Part shown: positions 27,368 to 37,002 of the stretch, piece after piece
How the letters are laid out: every line of letters starts with the position of its first letter
How positions within the stretch are numbered: the first letter of the stretch is position 1
Assembly: GCA_008107755.1 (NCBI GenBank)
Contig: VIRH01000095.1
Coordinates: forward strand, 124,001-188,000
From: Rhodobacterales bacterium
GTDB lineage: Bacteria > Pseudomonadota > Alphaproteobacteria > Rhizobiales > Stappiaceae
DNA: 64,000 nucleotides
Direction of reading: 5' to 3'
Notes under the pieces: generated by a model
What the model was told of the DNA's origin: nothing
What the model saw: the letters and a program-made list of their open reading frames with translations, nothing else
Databases searched by the model: none
Program-made: the position numbers and the translations under genes

Positions 27368-28521
27368 AACTCATCAAGTCATTAGCCATGGCGACCGCCC
27401 TCGTGGGCATCGCGACAACCGCCTTCGCTCAGGACAGCGATCCGATCAAGATCGGCGTCCCGGTCGGCCTGTCGGGAGCAAACTCCGTCGTCGCGCCGTC
27501 CGTGGTTCAGGCGGCCGAACTCGCCGTGGAGGAAATCAACGAGGAAGGCGGCATTCTCGGGCGGACCGTCACGCTGGAAATCGCCGACGACCAGTCCGGT
27601 GCTGCCGGCGCCCAGAAAGCCTTCGACTCGCTCGTCTACCAGCACGAGGTAGACGTCATCATCTCCATGGAAACCAGCGCCGCCCGTAATGCAGGCCTGC
27701 CGATCGTCAGCCGCGGCGGCGTGCCCTATATCTATACGTCCTTCTATGAGGGCCGGTCCTGCAATCCGTATCTCTTCGTCAATGCCTGGGTGCCGGAACA
27801 GCAGGTGCCACCGGTCGTTGACCAGTTCATGGAAAAGGACGGCGCCAAGAAGTTCTTCCTGATCGGCAGCGACTACGCCTTCGGCCGCGGCATGCTGGAA
27901 TTCGCCCGCAAATACATCGAGGACAACGGCGGCGAAGTCGTCGGCGAGGAATATCTGCCGATGGATGGCAGCGACTGGACCGCGATCATTTCCAACCTCA
28001 AGAGCTCCGGGGCGGATGCGCTGGTCACCTCAACGGCCGGCGGTGCGCCCAACGTCACCCTGACCAAGCAGCTTCGGGGCGCGGGCGTCGATCTGCCCTA
28101 CGGAAACCTTGCGGTCGATGAAGGCACCGCAAAGACGATGGGGGCTGATGCTGCCGGCATCTACATTTCGGCCTCTTATGTTACCGGCATCGACAGCGAT
28201 GAAAACAAGGCCTTCCTGAAGGCCATGGACGACAAGTTCGGCGAAGACCTGCGCACGCCGAACGATCTCTCCGTGCCGCAGTACGAAGGTGTCTACCTCT
28301 ACAAGGCGGCTGTCGAGAAGGCCGGCTCCACCGATCCCGACGCCGTTCTGGCAGCTCTTGCGGAGGTATCCTTTACCGGCCCGCGTGGTGCGATTTCCAT
28401 GAACAAGCAGCACCATGCGCCGCTCAACATGTATCTCGGCCAGGTTCAGGAAGACGGGTCCGTGACGGTCGTCAACACGTTCCAGAACGTCGACCCGGGC
28501 GAACAGTGCCCGAACCTTTGA
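27364..28521 (+). CDS. ABC-type amide/branched-chain amino acid periplasmic binding protein
   Basis: A 385-residue secreted solute-binding protein. Signal peptide at residues 1-22 (ending TTAFA), then PIKIGVPVGLSGANSVVAPS and ISMETSAARNAGLP, matching the LivJ/AmiC fold. It is a paralogue in fold of the cytosolic sensor at 24.5 kb but carries an export signal. Its start overlaps the nitrilase stop by 4 bases. It delivers the substrate to the LivH/LivM permease encoded next, most likely the same amide or nitrile that AmiC senses. Confidence 0.9.
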   Translation: MKLIKSLAMATALVGIATTAFAQDSDPIKIGVPVGLSGANSVVAPSVVQAAELAVEEINEEGGILGRTVTLEIADDQSGAAGAQKAFDSLVYQHEVDVIISMETSAARNAGLPIVSRGGVPYIYTSFYEGRSCNPYLFVNAWVPEQQVPPVVDQFMEKDGAKKFFLIGSDYAFGRGMLEFARKYIEDNGGEVVGEEYLPMDGSDWTAIISNLKSSGADALVTSTAGGAPNVTLTKQLRGAGVDLPYGNLAVDEGTAKTMGADAAGIYISASYVTGIDSDENKAFLKAMDDKFGEDLRTPNDLSVPQYEGVYLYKAAVEKAGSTDPDAVLAALAEVSFTGPRGAISMNKQHHAPLNMYLGQVQEDGSVTVVNTFQNVDPGEQCPNL

Positions 28522-28586
28522 CCTGAAACTGCGGCGGGGGAAGATGCAGCCCTTCCTCCGCCGCCTCTTTACCGGAGAACGGCAGC

Positions 28587-29417
28587 ATGCTCATCCTCGA
28601 CATACTGACGACCGCGGCCGTCCTGTTCATCGTGTCCGCCGGTCTCCTCGCGATCTTCGGAGTGCTGAAGATCATCAATTTCGCCCATGGGGCCTGGCTG
28701 ACGATCGGCGCCTATTGCGCGGTGATCGTCGCCGGGCTCGGCCTCAATCCATGGCTCGCCCTGCCGCTCGCCTTCCTCGTCGGAGGCGCGCTGGGCGGCG
28801 TGACCGAACATTTCATCGTCAGACCGCTCTACCAGCGCCCGCTCGATGCAATTCTTGCGACCTGGGGGCTCGGCATCGTCGTCGGCCAGCTCATCACGCT
28901 CTGGTTTGGCCGAGACGTACAATTCACACCCGGACTTCTGTCCGGCACCGTCGATGTCTTCGGCATCAGCTATTCCCTCTACCGTCTCTTCGCGCTTGGC
29001 GCGGCGGTCGTCATAGGCCTCGGGTTCGCCTTCCTCCTGGAAGGCACGCGCCTCGGCCTCACCGCCCAGGCGGTCATCATGAATGAAACCCTGGCGAAGG
29101 GGCTCGGGATCGACACCGGCAAGGTGCGGCTCGCGACATTCGTCATCGGCACCGGCCTCACGGCCCTTGCCGGAGTTCTGCTGACGCCGCTCACCAGTGT
29201 CGATCCGACCATGGGGGTCGCGTGGCTGATCGGGGCCTTCATGCTGGTGATGGTCGCCGGCTCGTCCTTCGGCGCGCTCGCCGTCGCCTGTCTGGTCTTC
29301 GGCGGAGCCCAGGTCATCGTCAGCACCTTCGTCTCTCCCATTCTCGGCGGCATCACTGTCGCGGTCCTCTGCGCCCTCGTGCTGCGCATCAGCCCAAAAG
29401 GATTTGCCCGTGCCTGA
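28587..29417 (+). CDS. LivH-type ABC transporter permease
   Basis: A 276-residue inner-membrane permease with about eight hydrophobic helices. It shows GLLAIFGVLKIINFAHGAWLTIG near the N-terminus (residues 21-43), the LivH signature, and EGTRLGLTAQAVIMNETLAKGLGIDTGKVR as the cytoplasmic coupling loop facing the ATPase. It lies 65 bp after the binding-protein gene and overlaps the fused LivM-LivG gene by 8 bases. Confidence 0.9.
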   Translation: MLILDILTTAAVLFIVSAGLLAIFGVLKIINFAHGAWLTIGAYCAVIVAGLGLNPWLALPLAFLVGGALGGVTEHFIVRPLYQRPLDAILATWGLGIVVGQLITLWFGRDVQFTPGLLSGTVDVFGISYSLYRLFALGAAVVIGLGFAFLLEGTRLGLTAQAVIMNETLAKGLGIDTGKVRLATFVIGTGLTALAGVLLTPLTSVDPTMGVAWLIGAFMLVMVAGSSFGALAVACLVFGGAQVIVSTFVSPILGGITVAVLCALVLRISPKGFARA

Positions 29418-31221
29418 CGCCAACACGCTTGCCGCTCCCGCGCTGCGACGGCCCCGGATCATCCGCAGCTATCTGCTGATCGCGCTTGCGGTCACCGCGC
29501 TGGTGCTCGTCGTCTTCGGTCCTTCGTTTCTGGACCGGTTCAGCCTGAACGTCCTGACGCGCTCGATGATCTATGCATTGCTCGCCATCACCGTCGATCT
29601 GCTGTGGGGGTATACCGGCATACTGACCTTCGGCCAGGCGGCATTCTTCGGTGTCGGTGCCTATGCCTCCGCGATGGTGCTGAGCCACGTCGGCGGTTCG
29701 CCGGCGCTTATCGCTCTTTCCTTCGCGCTAGCGATCCTTGTGCCCGTCGTGCTCGGCCTGCTGGTCGGCTGGCTGTCCTTCTATCACGGCTCAACGCCGC
29801 TCTATGCGACCGTGGTCTCGCTGGTCGTGCCGATCGTGATTACGCAGATCGTCTATTCGGGCGGCACGTGGACCGGGTCCAGCAGCGGTCTCGTCGGCTA
29901 CTGGGGACTGCCCTTGGGTCTTGCCGGTTTCTTCCGGCTGAGCGGTCTGTGTCTTGTCGTGGCGGCGGTGGCGGCCTGCATTTTCGTGCGCTCGGACGCA
30001 GGCAAGGTCCTGATCGCCATTCGCGACAACGATACGCGCTGTGCCTATCTCGGGCTCAATACGCAGAAGATCCGCATTCTCCTGACAGCGGTCCTAGCCG
30101 GTGTTGCAGGTCTTGCCGGGTTTCTCTTCGCCAATGCGTCCGGTGTCGTTGCACCTGAAAACACCGGTTTCGTCTTTGGCACCGAACTGGTGGTCTGGAC
30201 GGCGCTCGGGGGCAGGGGCACCATCATAGGGCCGGTCCTCGGCACCATCGGCATCGACTTCCTGAGCGCCAATCTTTCCGGCCGGTTGCCCTTTCTCTAT
30301 CAGCTTCTGATCGGGTCCCTGTTCGTCCTGATGATCATTTTCCTGCCCAACGGTCTCGCAGCCATCGCGACCGCGGCGTTTTCACGCTTCGGCGGGCGCT
30401 CGGGCGATGCCCTCGACAATCCGAAGCTCGTCGCCCTTGACGATGCGGAACGCCAGTCCGCCCCTATCGGAGCAGGCGATCCCCTGTTGAAGATAGAGGG
30501 ACTGAAGAAAGCCTACGGCAGCCAGATCGTTTTGCAGGGCATCGACGTGGAGATCCGTGCGGGCGAACTGGTCAGCCTTGTCGGACCGAACGGGGCGGGC
30601 AAGACCACGCTCATGCGGTGCCTGAGCGACGGCCGGGAAGATATCGACGGGCGCATCAGCGTTTCGGGAGCGGACATCTCCGGTCTCGTGCCCAACCGGA
30701 TCGTCGGTCTTGGTGTCGGCCGCAAGTTTCAGGTCGCCAGCGTCTTCGACAGCCTGACCGTCGCCGAATGCCTGCGCATGGCGCGTGCGTCACTCGACCG
30801 GCCCAACTGGTTCGCGCAGTCCAGGGAGCTGGCTCTACCAGCGCCCGCAGTCGAAATCCTTACCCTCACAGGTCTTTCCGGTCTGCTCGGCCAGAAAGTC
30901 TCGCTTTTGTCGCACGGCCAGAAGCAGGCGTTGGAACTTGCCATGGTCGTTGCGCTGGAACCGAGGCTGATCCTGCTGGATGAACCAACGGCGGGGCTCA
31001 CCAAGACCGAGCGGACGACCATCGGCACCGTCCTCCAGCGGCTGACCGGAGATCTCGGCCTTGCCGCCATTCTGGTGGAACATGACCTGGAATTCGTTCG
31101 CGACATTTCCAGCCGGATCGTCGTTCTGCATCAGGGCAAGCTGGTGCTCGACGGCAGTGTTGACGAGGTCGTCAATTCTCAGACGGTGAAGGAAATCTAC
31201 TCCGGAGGTGGTCATGACTGA
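29410..31221 (+). CDS. Fused LivM permease and LivG ATPase
   Basis: One 603-residue chain replaces two usual subunits. Residues 1-320 are a LivM-type permease with WGYTGILTFGQAAFFGVGAYA and the coupling loop AIRDNDTRCAYLGLNTQKIR. From about 335 the ABC domain begins, with Walker A GPNGAGKTT, signature LSHGQKQALEL and Walker B LILLDEPTAGLT. The C-terminus ends like LivG proteins. The GTG at 29410 is favoured over TTG at 29404 by the distance from AAAAGGA. It overlaps the genes on both sides. Such fusions are known in some urea/amide-type importers, and this one forces equal permease and ATPase amounts. Confidence 0.88.
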   Translation: MPDANTLAAPALRRPRIIRSYLLIALAVTALVLVVFGPSFLDRFSLNVLTRSMIYALLAITVDLLWGYTGILTFGQAAFFGVGAYASAMVLSHVGGSPALIALSFALAILVPVVLGLLVGWLSFYHGSTPLYATVVSLVVPIVITQIVYSGGTWTGSSSGLVGYWGLPLGLAGFFRLSGLCLVVAAVAACIFVRSDAGKVLIAIRDNDTRCAYLGLNTQKIRILLTAVLAGVAGLAGFLFANASGVVAPENTGFVFGTELVVWTALGGRGTIIGPVLGTIGIDFLSANLSGRLPFLYQLLIGSLFVLMIIFLPNGLAAIATAAFSRFGGRSGDALDNPKLVALDDAERQSAPIGAGDPLLKIEGLKKAYGSQIVLQGIDVEIRAGELVSLVGPNGAGKTTLMRCLSDGREDIDGRISVSGADISGLVPNRIVGLGVGRKFQVASVFDSLTVAECLRMARASLDRPNWFAQSRELALPAPAVEILTLTGLSGLLGQKVSLLSHGQKQALELAMVVALEPRLILLDEPTAGLTKTERTTIGTVLQRLTGDLGLAAILVEHDLEFVRDISSRIVVLHQGKLVLDGSVDEVVNSQTVKEIYSGGGHD

Positions 31222-31957
31222 GGCCGCAGCAATGCCCCAGGCGACAACCGATGCGGCGCCGGCGAAACTCGAAGTCGCCGGTCTGACGAGCGGATATGGC
31301 GCGATCGACGTTCTGAACGGCGTCTCCTTCGAGATCCGGCCTGCGGAGATCTTCGCGCTGATGGGCAAGAACGGGATGGGCAAGACCACCTTGCTCAAGA
31401 CGATCCTGGGGCTGGTGCCCGCGCGAAAAGGGGAGATCCGTCTCGATGGCCGTGCCGTCACGGGGACGGGTCCGGCAGCGCTCATCGCCGGCGGCATCGG
31501 CTATGCGCCCCAGGAACAGCCTCTGTTTCAGGATCTCAGTATCCGCGACAATCTCCGTCTTGCGATGAAGTCGGACCGCCACATGAAGGACGGCTTCGAG
31601 CGCGCCTTCGGGTATTTTCCCTTTCTGGCCGAGCGCAGACAACAACGGGCCGGAACGCTGTCGGGCGGCGAACAGAAGATGTTCATCCTCGCCCGGGCGC
31701 TGATGCTGAGACCGAAGCTGCTTCTGATCGACGAGATCTCCGAAGGCCTCCAGCCGAGCGTCGTCCAGCGCATCTCCTCGGTGCTGAAGCAGGAGCGGGA
31801 CGAGTTCGGCACGACGATCCTGCTTGTCGAGCAGAACCTCGACTTTGCCCTCGGCCTGGCGGACCATTGGGCTGTCCTGAAACGCGGCGGCATCGATGAC
31901 GCGGGTGCGATGGAGGCAGCGACACGGGAGCGCATCCTGGAGCATCTCAGGATCTGA
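31214..31957 (+). CDS. LivF-type ABC transporter ATPase
   Basis: A 247-residue ATPase with Walker A GKNGMGKTT, signature LSGGEQKM and Walker B LLLIDEISEGLQ, plus the switch region ILLVEQNLDF. It is the second ATPase beside the LivG half of the fused protein. The ATG at 31214 has GGAGG 5 nt upstream and overlaps the previous stop by 8 bases. It closes the amiC-amiR-nitrilase-transporter unit. Confidence 0.9.
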   Translation: MTEAAAMPQATTDAAPAKLEVAGLTSGYGAIDVLNGVSFEIRPAEIFALMGKNGMGKTTLLKTILGLVPARKGEIRLDGRAVTGTGPAALIAGGIGYAPQEQPLFQDLSIRDNLRLAMKSDRHMKDGFERAFGYFPFLAERRQQRAGTLSGGEQKMFILARALMLRPKLLLIDEISEGLQPSVVQRISSVLKQERDEFGTTILLVEQNLDFALGLADHWAVLKRGGIDDAGAMEAATRERILEHLRI

Positions 31958-31959
31958 TT

Positions 31960-32026
31960 ACGCAGCACGGGGAATGCCGGGGTGAAGCCCCGCCAGATAT
32001 GGAGTTGACGCAGCGGGAATGCCGGG
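31960..32026 (+). repeat. Short direct repeat after the transporter operon
   Basis: ACGCAGC followed by GGGAATGCCGGG occurs at 31960-31981 and again at 32008-32026, with two or three extra bases in the first copy. Between them is a CGGGG-TGAAG-CCCCG hairpin. It may be a small local duplication that also forms the transcript end. Confidence 0.4.
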
Positions 32027-32077
32027 TCTTAACTCTTTGCATTATTGCAAATTGATTATCGGACAAGGTTTGAAACG

Positions 32078-32506
32078 ATGCGCATTTCCTATTGCATGCT
32101 CGCGCTGTGTCTTCTGTTTTCCGGAATGACGACGTTTCCCTCCAGCGCGCAAGAGTATACGCAGATTGGCGGCTACGCGGCCTTCATCGGCCCGGAAGAC
32201 ATGTACAATTCCCGTGGCGTCCGCCTCACTAGTCTCGGCGATGTTCTCCAGCAGGACAGGGCAAACTTTCACCGCTTCGGTCTCCGGCATCCGGGAGACG
32301 AAGGCGACCCGGTGTTTTTCGACCGCGGTGCGCGCTCGGCCATTCCGACCCTATACTTGCAAGGGGGACGCATTCCGGAACTTGAGGCGATGGTCCGGCG
32401 CGGGCAACCCTTCCGGGCCTATATGTTCATTTGCGGATACGGCTATCAGCCAACACGCCTCATCGTCGTGCCCGAATGGTACGGCGATCACTCGGGCTGC
32501 TATTGA
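32078..32506 (+). CDS. Secreted protein of unknown function
   Basis: A 142-residue protein with a signal peptide (about residues 1-25, ending PSSAQ) and a mature part of about 117 residues. This contains FIGPEDMYNSRGVRLTSLGDVLQQDRANFHRFG and ends in CGYGYQPTRLIVVPEWYGDHSGCY with two Cys that could form a disulfide. The ATG at 32078 has AAGG 9 nt upstream and directly precedes the signal peptide. I do not recognise the family. It stands alone between the transporter operon and a convergent chemoreceptor gene. Confidence 0.7.
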   Translation: MRISYCMLALCLLFSGMTTFPSSAQEYTQIGGYAAFIGPEDMYNSRGVRLTSLGDVLQQDRANFHRFGLRHPGDEGDPVFFDRGARSAIPTLYLQGGRIPELEAMVRRGQPFRAYMFICGYGYQPTRLIVVPEWYGDHSGCY

Positions 32507-32596
32507 GAGCCGGAGACGATCGGGCCCTCAGACTGGCAGAGCAGGGAAGGTCGTTGGACCAGGGCCTTGCCTCTCTGTCAGACCACGTTCACTTCA

Positions 32597-32631
32597 TAAA
32601 AAAAAGCCCCCGGATCAGAAGATCCGGGGGC
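32597..32631 (-). terminator. Terminator of the Cache chemoreceptor
   Basis: GCCCCCGGATC and GATCCGGGGGC are exact 11-bp arms with an AGAA-type loop, followed on the minus strand by eight or nine T residues. It lies 24 nt past the chemoreceptor stop. This is one of the clearest intrinsic terminators in the window. Confidence 0.92.
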
Positions 32632-32654
32632 CTGGGCGCATTGCCTTAAGCACA

Positions 32655-34343
32655 TCAGGCTGCGGATTGTCTGCGGACGCCGTCCAGGAATGCGGCGACC
32701 TGGCTCTTCAGGGTCTTGGCGTTTTCTTCAAGCTGGCGCGCGGAGACATCGACAGTTTCCGCATTGTGACGGGTGCTTTCAGCCGCAAGGGAAACGCTCT
32801 CGATGCTGTTGGTCACTTCCACCGTGCTCCGAGAGGCTTCTGTCGCATTTTCAGCGATTTCCTGCGTCGCCGCACCCTGTTCTTCGACCGCAGAAGAAAT
32901 CGACTGCGCGATTTCGTTCATGCTGTTGATGATCTGCGTTACGGACGAAATTGCATTCGCAGCGGACTGGGTTTCGCCCTGAATTGCCGAGATCTGGCTG
33001 GAGATTTCCTCGGTTGCCTTCGACGTCTGGGTGGCGAGTTCCTTGACCTCGGCGGCAACGACCGCAAAGCCCTTGCCGGCTTCGCCAGCGCGCGCGGCCT
33101 CGATCGTCGCGTTCAAGGCCAGGAGGTTCGTCTGTTCGGCAATCGCCTGGATTAGGGTCACCACTTCGCCGATGCGACCGGCTGCTTCGGACAAGCCGTT
33201 CATCCGCTCGTTGGTTGCGCTGGCCTCAGAGGCCGCCTGTGAGGCAATCTCGCTGGAGGACTGGACCTGACGCCGGATTTCGTTCACGGATGCCGAAAGC
33301 TCTTCCGCAGCTGCGGCGACGGTTTCCACATTGCGGGCCGCCTGGGAGGACGCGCTCGAGACGAGGCCGCTCTGGGATGTCGTCTGCTCCGCGCCGTTGG
33401 TCATGTCTTCCGAAGCGGACTGGAGGCGGCCGACCGAACCCTCGATGATGTTCATCATCTCCATGATCTGGCGATCGAATTCGGCGCTCATGCGCTGGAT
33501 TTCCTCACCACGCTGCGCAGCCTGTTCCTGATTGGCCAGCTGTTCCTCTTCAAGCTGCTTGCGCATGTTCTCGTTGCGCACGAAGACCTCCATGGCAGAC
33601 GCCATCTGGCCGAGTTCGTCCCCGCGGTCGGTTCCGGCCACCTCGATCGAACTGTTGCCTTCCGCGAGGCTGTTCATGTTGCAGGTGAGGGCGTTGATCG
33701 GGCGGCTGATACTGCGGATCGTGAAATAGGCCACGAAACCAGCGATGAGCGCACCGATTGCGGAGACCGCGACGAGCACAAAGGCGGCGTTCCAATACGC
33801 AGCTTCAAGATCATCCACATAGACACCGCTGCCGACGTACCAGCCCCAGGGCGCGAAAAGTTCGCTCCATGCGTGCTTGGGGTAGAGTTCGTCGCCAGTT
33901 TTCTTCTTGGTCTGGTATTGAATAAAGGCGCCGCCGGCGTCACCTGCCTTGACCAGTTCTCTCGTAATATAGACGCCATCCGGATCGACGTTGTCCCAGC
34001 GATTATCTCCGATGATCTCGGTGCGCGGGTGGACCAGCAGCGTTCCTTCCTTGTCGTAGACGAAGACATAGCCGCTGCCGCTGAACTGCATCCCGCCGAC
34101 GGCAACCTCGGCACGCTGTCTGGCTTCCTCTGTGGTCAGAGTGCCGGCCTCTGCCATGTCATTGTACCGTTTCGCGACGGCGGTCGCAGACTGGACGATG
34201 TTCTTGACGCTGAGCAGACGCTCATCAAGCATTCCCTTGTGGAGAGAATTCAGGCTGAGCAGCACGATCAGAACGGTGAAGGCGAAAACAGTCACCGTCG
34301 GAATGGCAATTTTCCATGTAAGGGGAATGCTGTTGTATTTCAT
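32655..34343 (-). CDS. Methyl-accepting chemotaxis protein with Cache sensor domain
   Basis: A 562-residue receptor. A first transmembrane helix lies at about 10-32, a periplasmic single-Cache domain at about 33-185 ([24 protein letters not shown] and [19 protein letters not shown]), a second helix at about 187-210, then HAMP. The MCP signalling region follows, with the conserved hairpin tip ([21 protein letters not shown]). The ATG at 34343 has AAAGG nearby and sits right before the first helix; an ATG 63 nt upstream has no ribosome site. Single-Cache receptors usually sense small organic acids. No che genes are nearby, so it joins a pathway encoded elsewhere. Confidence 0.9.
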   Translation of the reverse strand: MKYNSIPLTWKIAIPTVTVFAFTVLIVLLSLNSLHKGMLDERLLSVKNIVQSATAVAKRYNDMAEAGTLTTEEARQRAEVAVGGMQFSGSGYVFVYDKEGTLLVHPRTEIIGDNRWDNVDPDGVYITRELVKAGDAGGAFIQYQTKKKTGDELYPKHAWSELFAPWGWYVGSGVYVDDLEAAYWNAAFVLVAVSAIGALIAGFVAYFTIRSISRPINALTCNMNSLAEGNSSIEVAGTDRGDELGQMASAMEVFVRNENMRKQLEEEQLANQEQAAQRGEEIQRMSAEFDRQIMEMMNIIEGSVGRLQSASEDMTNGAEQTTSQSGLVSSASSQAARNVETVAAAAEELSASVNEIRRQVQSSSEIASQAASEASATNERMNGLSEAAGRIGEVVTLIQAIAEQTNLLALNATIEAARAGEAGKGFAVVAAEVKELATQTSKATEEISSQISAIQGETQSAANAISSVTQIINSMNEIAQSISSAVEEQGAATQEIAENATEASRSTVEVTNSIESVSLAAESTRHNAETVDVSARQLEENAKTLKSQVAAFLDGVRRQSAA

Positions 34344-34535
34344 CTGGCGTACCTTTGGGAGAAACCTATTGGGAGTATTTTTGCCAAATGTTCGTAAATT
34401 TTCCATGACTTTGTCATTTTTGACAATGTATATATGGATTTTTACTTGAGAATTTTAGGTGTTGTATAGTTAGGTGTAGTATTAATGAGTGCAATCTGTA
34501 GTGTTGGGCGTTTGCCGATCCGAGAGGGGGATACG

Positions 34536-34564
34536 AAAAGGCCCCGGTCGCTGACCGGGGCCTT
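34536..34564 (-). terminator. Terminator of the RNA helicase gene
   Basis: AAGGCCCCGGTC and GACCGGGGCCTT are exact 12-bp arms with a 3-nt loop, ending in TTTT on the minus strand. It lies 13 nt past the helicase stop. Confidence 0.88.
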
Positions 34565-34576
34565 GTCTGATGTCGC

Positions 34577-36697
34577 TCAAGATCTGGTCTTGGTTGCCTT
34601 GCGCTCAGCGCGGGACGGCTTGTTCTTCTTCGCCGCCTTTTTTTTCGCCGCCACAGGTTTTGCGGCTTTGGGGGCGCGCTGCCGGGGGCGTTCGTCACCT
34701 TCCGGAGCGTCCGGCTTGCGACTGCGCTTCGGAGCGCCTGCGGCATCTCCGTCATTTCCGAGTGTTTTCATGTCCAACGGCTCATACGCTGGATGGTTCG
34801 GCGCGGCGTCATCGTCTTCGAACTTGCGGCGCTTCTTGCCTTTGGGCGCGAAGCCGTCTCGGGCTTTGCCTGGCCCGTCGTTGCGCTTCGGCCTGCCGGA
34901 CGACATGCGGTCTTCCCGGCCGAGGGATTCATAATCGGGCGCATCGGCGTTTCTGGCGCGGCGCTTCTGACCACCGTCACGTGGTCCGCCGTCGCGTGAT
35001 CCCCTCTCTCGGAACCCGCCTTCGCGAGGCTTGAATGAGCGGCTTTCCTGCGGCGGCGGCGGAACCTTGCCGCCGCGTGCGTCCAGAAGGGTGATCGTGA
35101 CGTTTTCCTCGCCGGTGCCGTCACGCTTGACCACATCGTTGAAGCGCGTGCCGTGGCTGCCAGCGATCTCGAAGTAGAGCTCGTTCTGGAAAATCTTGAT
35201 CGCGCCGACTTCCTTTTTTGTCACATGACCGGCTCGGCAGATCATCGGCAGGATCCACCGGGGTTCTGCGCGCTGCCTGTGTCCCAGTGACAGCGAAAAC
35301 CAGATACCGTCCTCGAACTTTCCGGTAATCTCCGCAGTGCGGCCGCCGCGCGATCCGGCATCCCGTCCGCGAAGCGAGATCTCGTCGACTTCGGAGATGT
35401 CTTCCGGCGCAGGCAGTTTGGCCTGACGCAGCTTCACGAAGGCCGTTGCAAGCTGCTCGGGGGTGTGCAGGGCGAGAAGTTCCAGGGCGAGAGCACGGTC
35501 TTCCTCGTCCAGCTCGACCGAGAAGATCGGGTCGGCCAGCAGGCGTTCCTTGTCCTTGGCACGGATTTCGTCGGACGTCGGGGCCCCTTTCCAGGTGGCG
35601 CTGATGCCGGCGAATTGGAGAACCCGTTCAGCCTGGCGGCGGCGCGGAAACGGCACCATCAGGACGCAGGTTCCCTTGCGCCCGGCGCGGCCCGTGCGGC
35701 CGGACCGGTGTAGAAGCGCTGCCTTGCCGGTCGGCAGGTCGGCATGAATCACGAGATCGAGATTGGGCAGGTCGATACCGCGCGCAGCGACGTCTGTCGC
35801 AACGCAGACACGGGCCCGGCCATCCTTCATCGCCGCAAGCGATCTGGACCGCTGTTCCTGGCTGAGTTCGCCCGATAGCGACACGATGGAAAAGCCTCGG
35901 TTCGCAAGACGCGACGTCAGCCGGCTGACGGCCTCGCGAGTCGAGCAGAAGACGATTGCCTTTTCCGCATCATGCAGGCGCAGGACGTTGATGATCGCGT
36001 TCTCGCGCTCATTCGGCGCGACCGGATGGGCGACGTAGTCGATATCGCCATGTTGCTCGCGCGCGTTGATCGTCGACAGCCGCACGGCATCTTTCTGGAA
36101 GCGCTTGGCAAGTTCCGCGATTGGCTTCGGCACCGTCGCCGAGAACATCAGCGTTCGCCGCTGCTGGGGCGCTGCGTCGAGAATGAATTCCAGATCCTCG
36201 CGGAAGCCCATGTCCAGCATTTCGTCGGCTTCATCGAGCACGACAGCGCGCACTTCACTCAGATCGAGGGCGCCGCGTTCGATGTGGTCGCGCAGGCGGC
36301 CTGGTGTGCCGACGACGATATGTACGCCGCGCTCCAGCGTGCGACGCTCCATGCGCGGGTCCATTCCGCCGACACAGGACGCGGTCACCGCGCCGGCCTC
36401 GGCATAAAGCCAGGTCAGCTCTTCCTTCACCTGAAGTGCCAGTTCGCGCGTCGGTGCAATTGCCAGAGCGATCGGCGCCCCGGCTTTTCCGAGGTTGTCG
36501 CTGTCCTGCAGCAGGGTGGGAGCGAGGGCGAGGCCGAAGGCGACCGTCTTGCCGGAACCCGTCTGTGCGGAAACCAGAAGGTCCGCCTGATCGGGCGCGT
36601 CGGTCAGAATGCTTTCCTGAACCGGGGTAAGGCTTTCATAGCCTCGTTTCGCCAGCGCGGCCGACAGGGCCGGGGCGATGGATGTCATAATGGTCAT
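34577..36697 (-). CDS. DEAD-box RNA helicase (DbpA/CsdA-like)
   Basis: A 706-residue helicase. Motif I is AQTGSGKT, motif II is DEAD in LDEADEMLDMGF, motif III is SAT, and motif VI is HRSGRTGRAGRKG. After the helicase core (about 1-360) comes a linker and a DbpA-type RNA-binding domain at about 455-545 (WFSLSLGHRQRAEPRWILPMICRAGHVTKKEVGAIKI). A long Arg/Gly/Lys-rich basic tail follows, ending in runs of Lys and Ala. Such proteins help ribosome assembly or RNA turnover in the cold. An ATG three codons inside is an equally possible start. It is divergent from the PilZ chemoreceptor gene. Confidence 0.9.
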   Translation of the reverse strand: MTIMTSIAPALSAALAKRGYESLTPVQESILTDAPDQADLLVSAQTGSGKTVAFGLALAPTLLQDSDNLGKAGAPIALAIAPTRELALQVKEELTWLYAEAGAVTASCVGGMDPRMERRTLERGVHIVVGTPGRLRDHIERGALDLSEVRAVVLDEADEMLDMGFREDLEFILDAAPQQRRTLMFSATVPKPIAELAKRFQKDAVRLSTINAREQHGDIDYVAHPVAPNERENAIINVLRLHDAEKAIVFCSTREAVSRLTSRLANRGFSIVSLSGELSQEQRSRSLAAMKDGRARVCVATDVAARGIDLPNLDLVIHADLPTGKAALLHRSGRTGRAGRKGTCVLMVPFPRRRQAERVLQFAGISATWKGAPTSDEIRAKDKERLLADPIFSVELDEEDRALALELLALHTPEQLATAFVKLRQAKLPAPEDISEVDEISLRGRDAGSRGGRTAEITGKFEDGIWFSLSLGHRQRAEPRWILPMICRAGHVTKKEVGAIKIFQNELYFEIAGSHGTRFNDVVKRDGTGEENVTITLLDARGGKVPPPPQESRSFKPREGGFRERGSRDGGPRDGGQKRRARNADAPDYESLGREDRMSSGRPKRNDGPGKARDGFAPKGKKRRKFEDDDAAPNHPAYEPLDMKTLGNDGDAAGAPKRSRKPDAPEGDERPRQRAPKAAKPVAAKKKAAKKNKPSRAERKATKTRS

Positions 36698-37002
36698 AGA
36701 GATCTTTCAACTGCTCCGGACAAGCTGCGTACCATTCAGCAGTCTACCGGATCGTGCTCGACATGTTTCGGCACCGAATGGCGCGGCTTATACAGACAAA
36801 ATTCGCCCGCGTCCACCCGCACGCCAAACCCCGATTTTCGTTTCGATGGAAGGAATGACAATACCGTGAAGGCCTGCGGAAGAGATGCATGTGTCACTAA
36901 TACCTAGGGTATATAAATTACTGTTTTTCAGCCTCAGGTTATGAGGAATTTTTAACCTTCCCTTGAGTTACTTTCCAAGGAAAGACAACTGAGGGGGCAG
37001 TC
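36698..37002. promoter_or_regulatory. Divergent promoter region, RNA helicase / NIT-chemoreceptor
   Basis: A 305-bp gap, AT-rich from 36880 to 36970. It holds a near-palindrome CTTTCC-AA-GGAAAG at 36971-36984, close to the chemoreceptor ribosome site (GAGGGGG). I see no gene. The AT-rich part probably carries promoters for both genes. Confidence 0.5.

Noticed and set aside
28569-29462. 297-codon minus-strand ORF opposite livH
   Set aside because: Highly charged translation typical of antisense to membrane-protein genes; livH has family motifs and overlaps its neighbours correctly.
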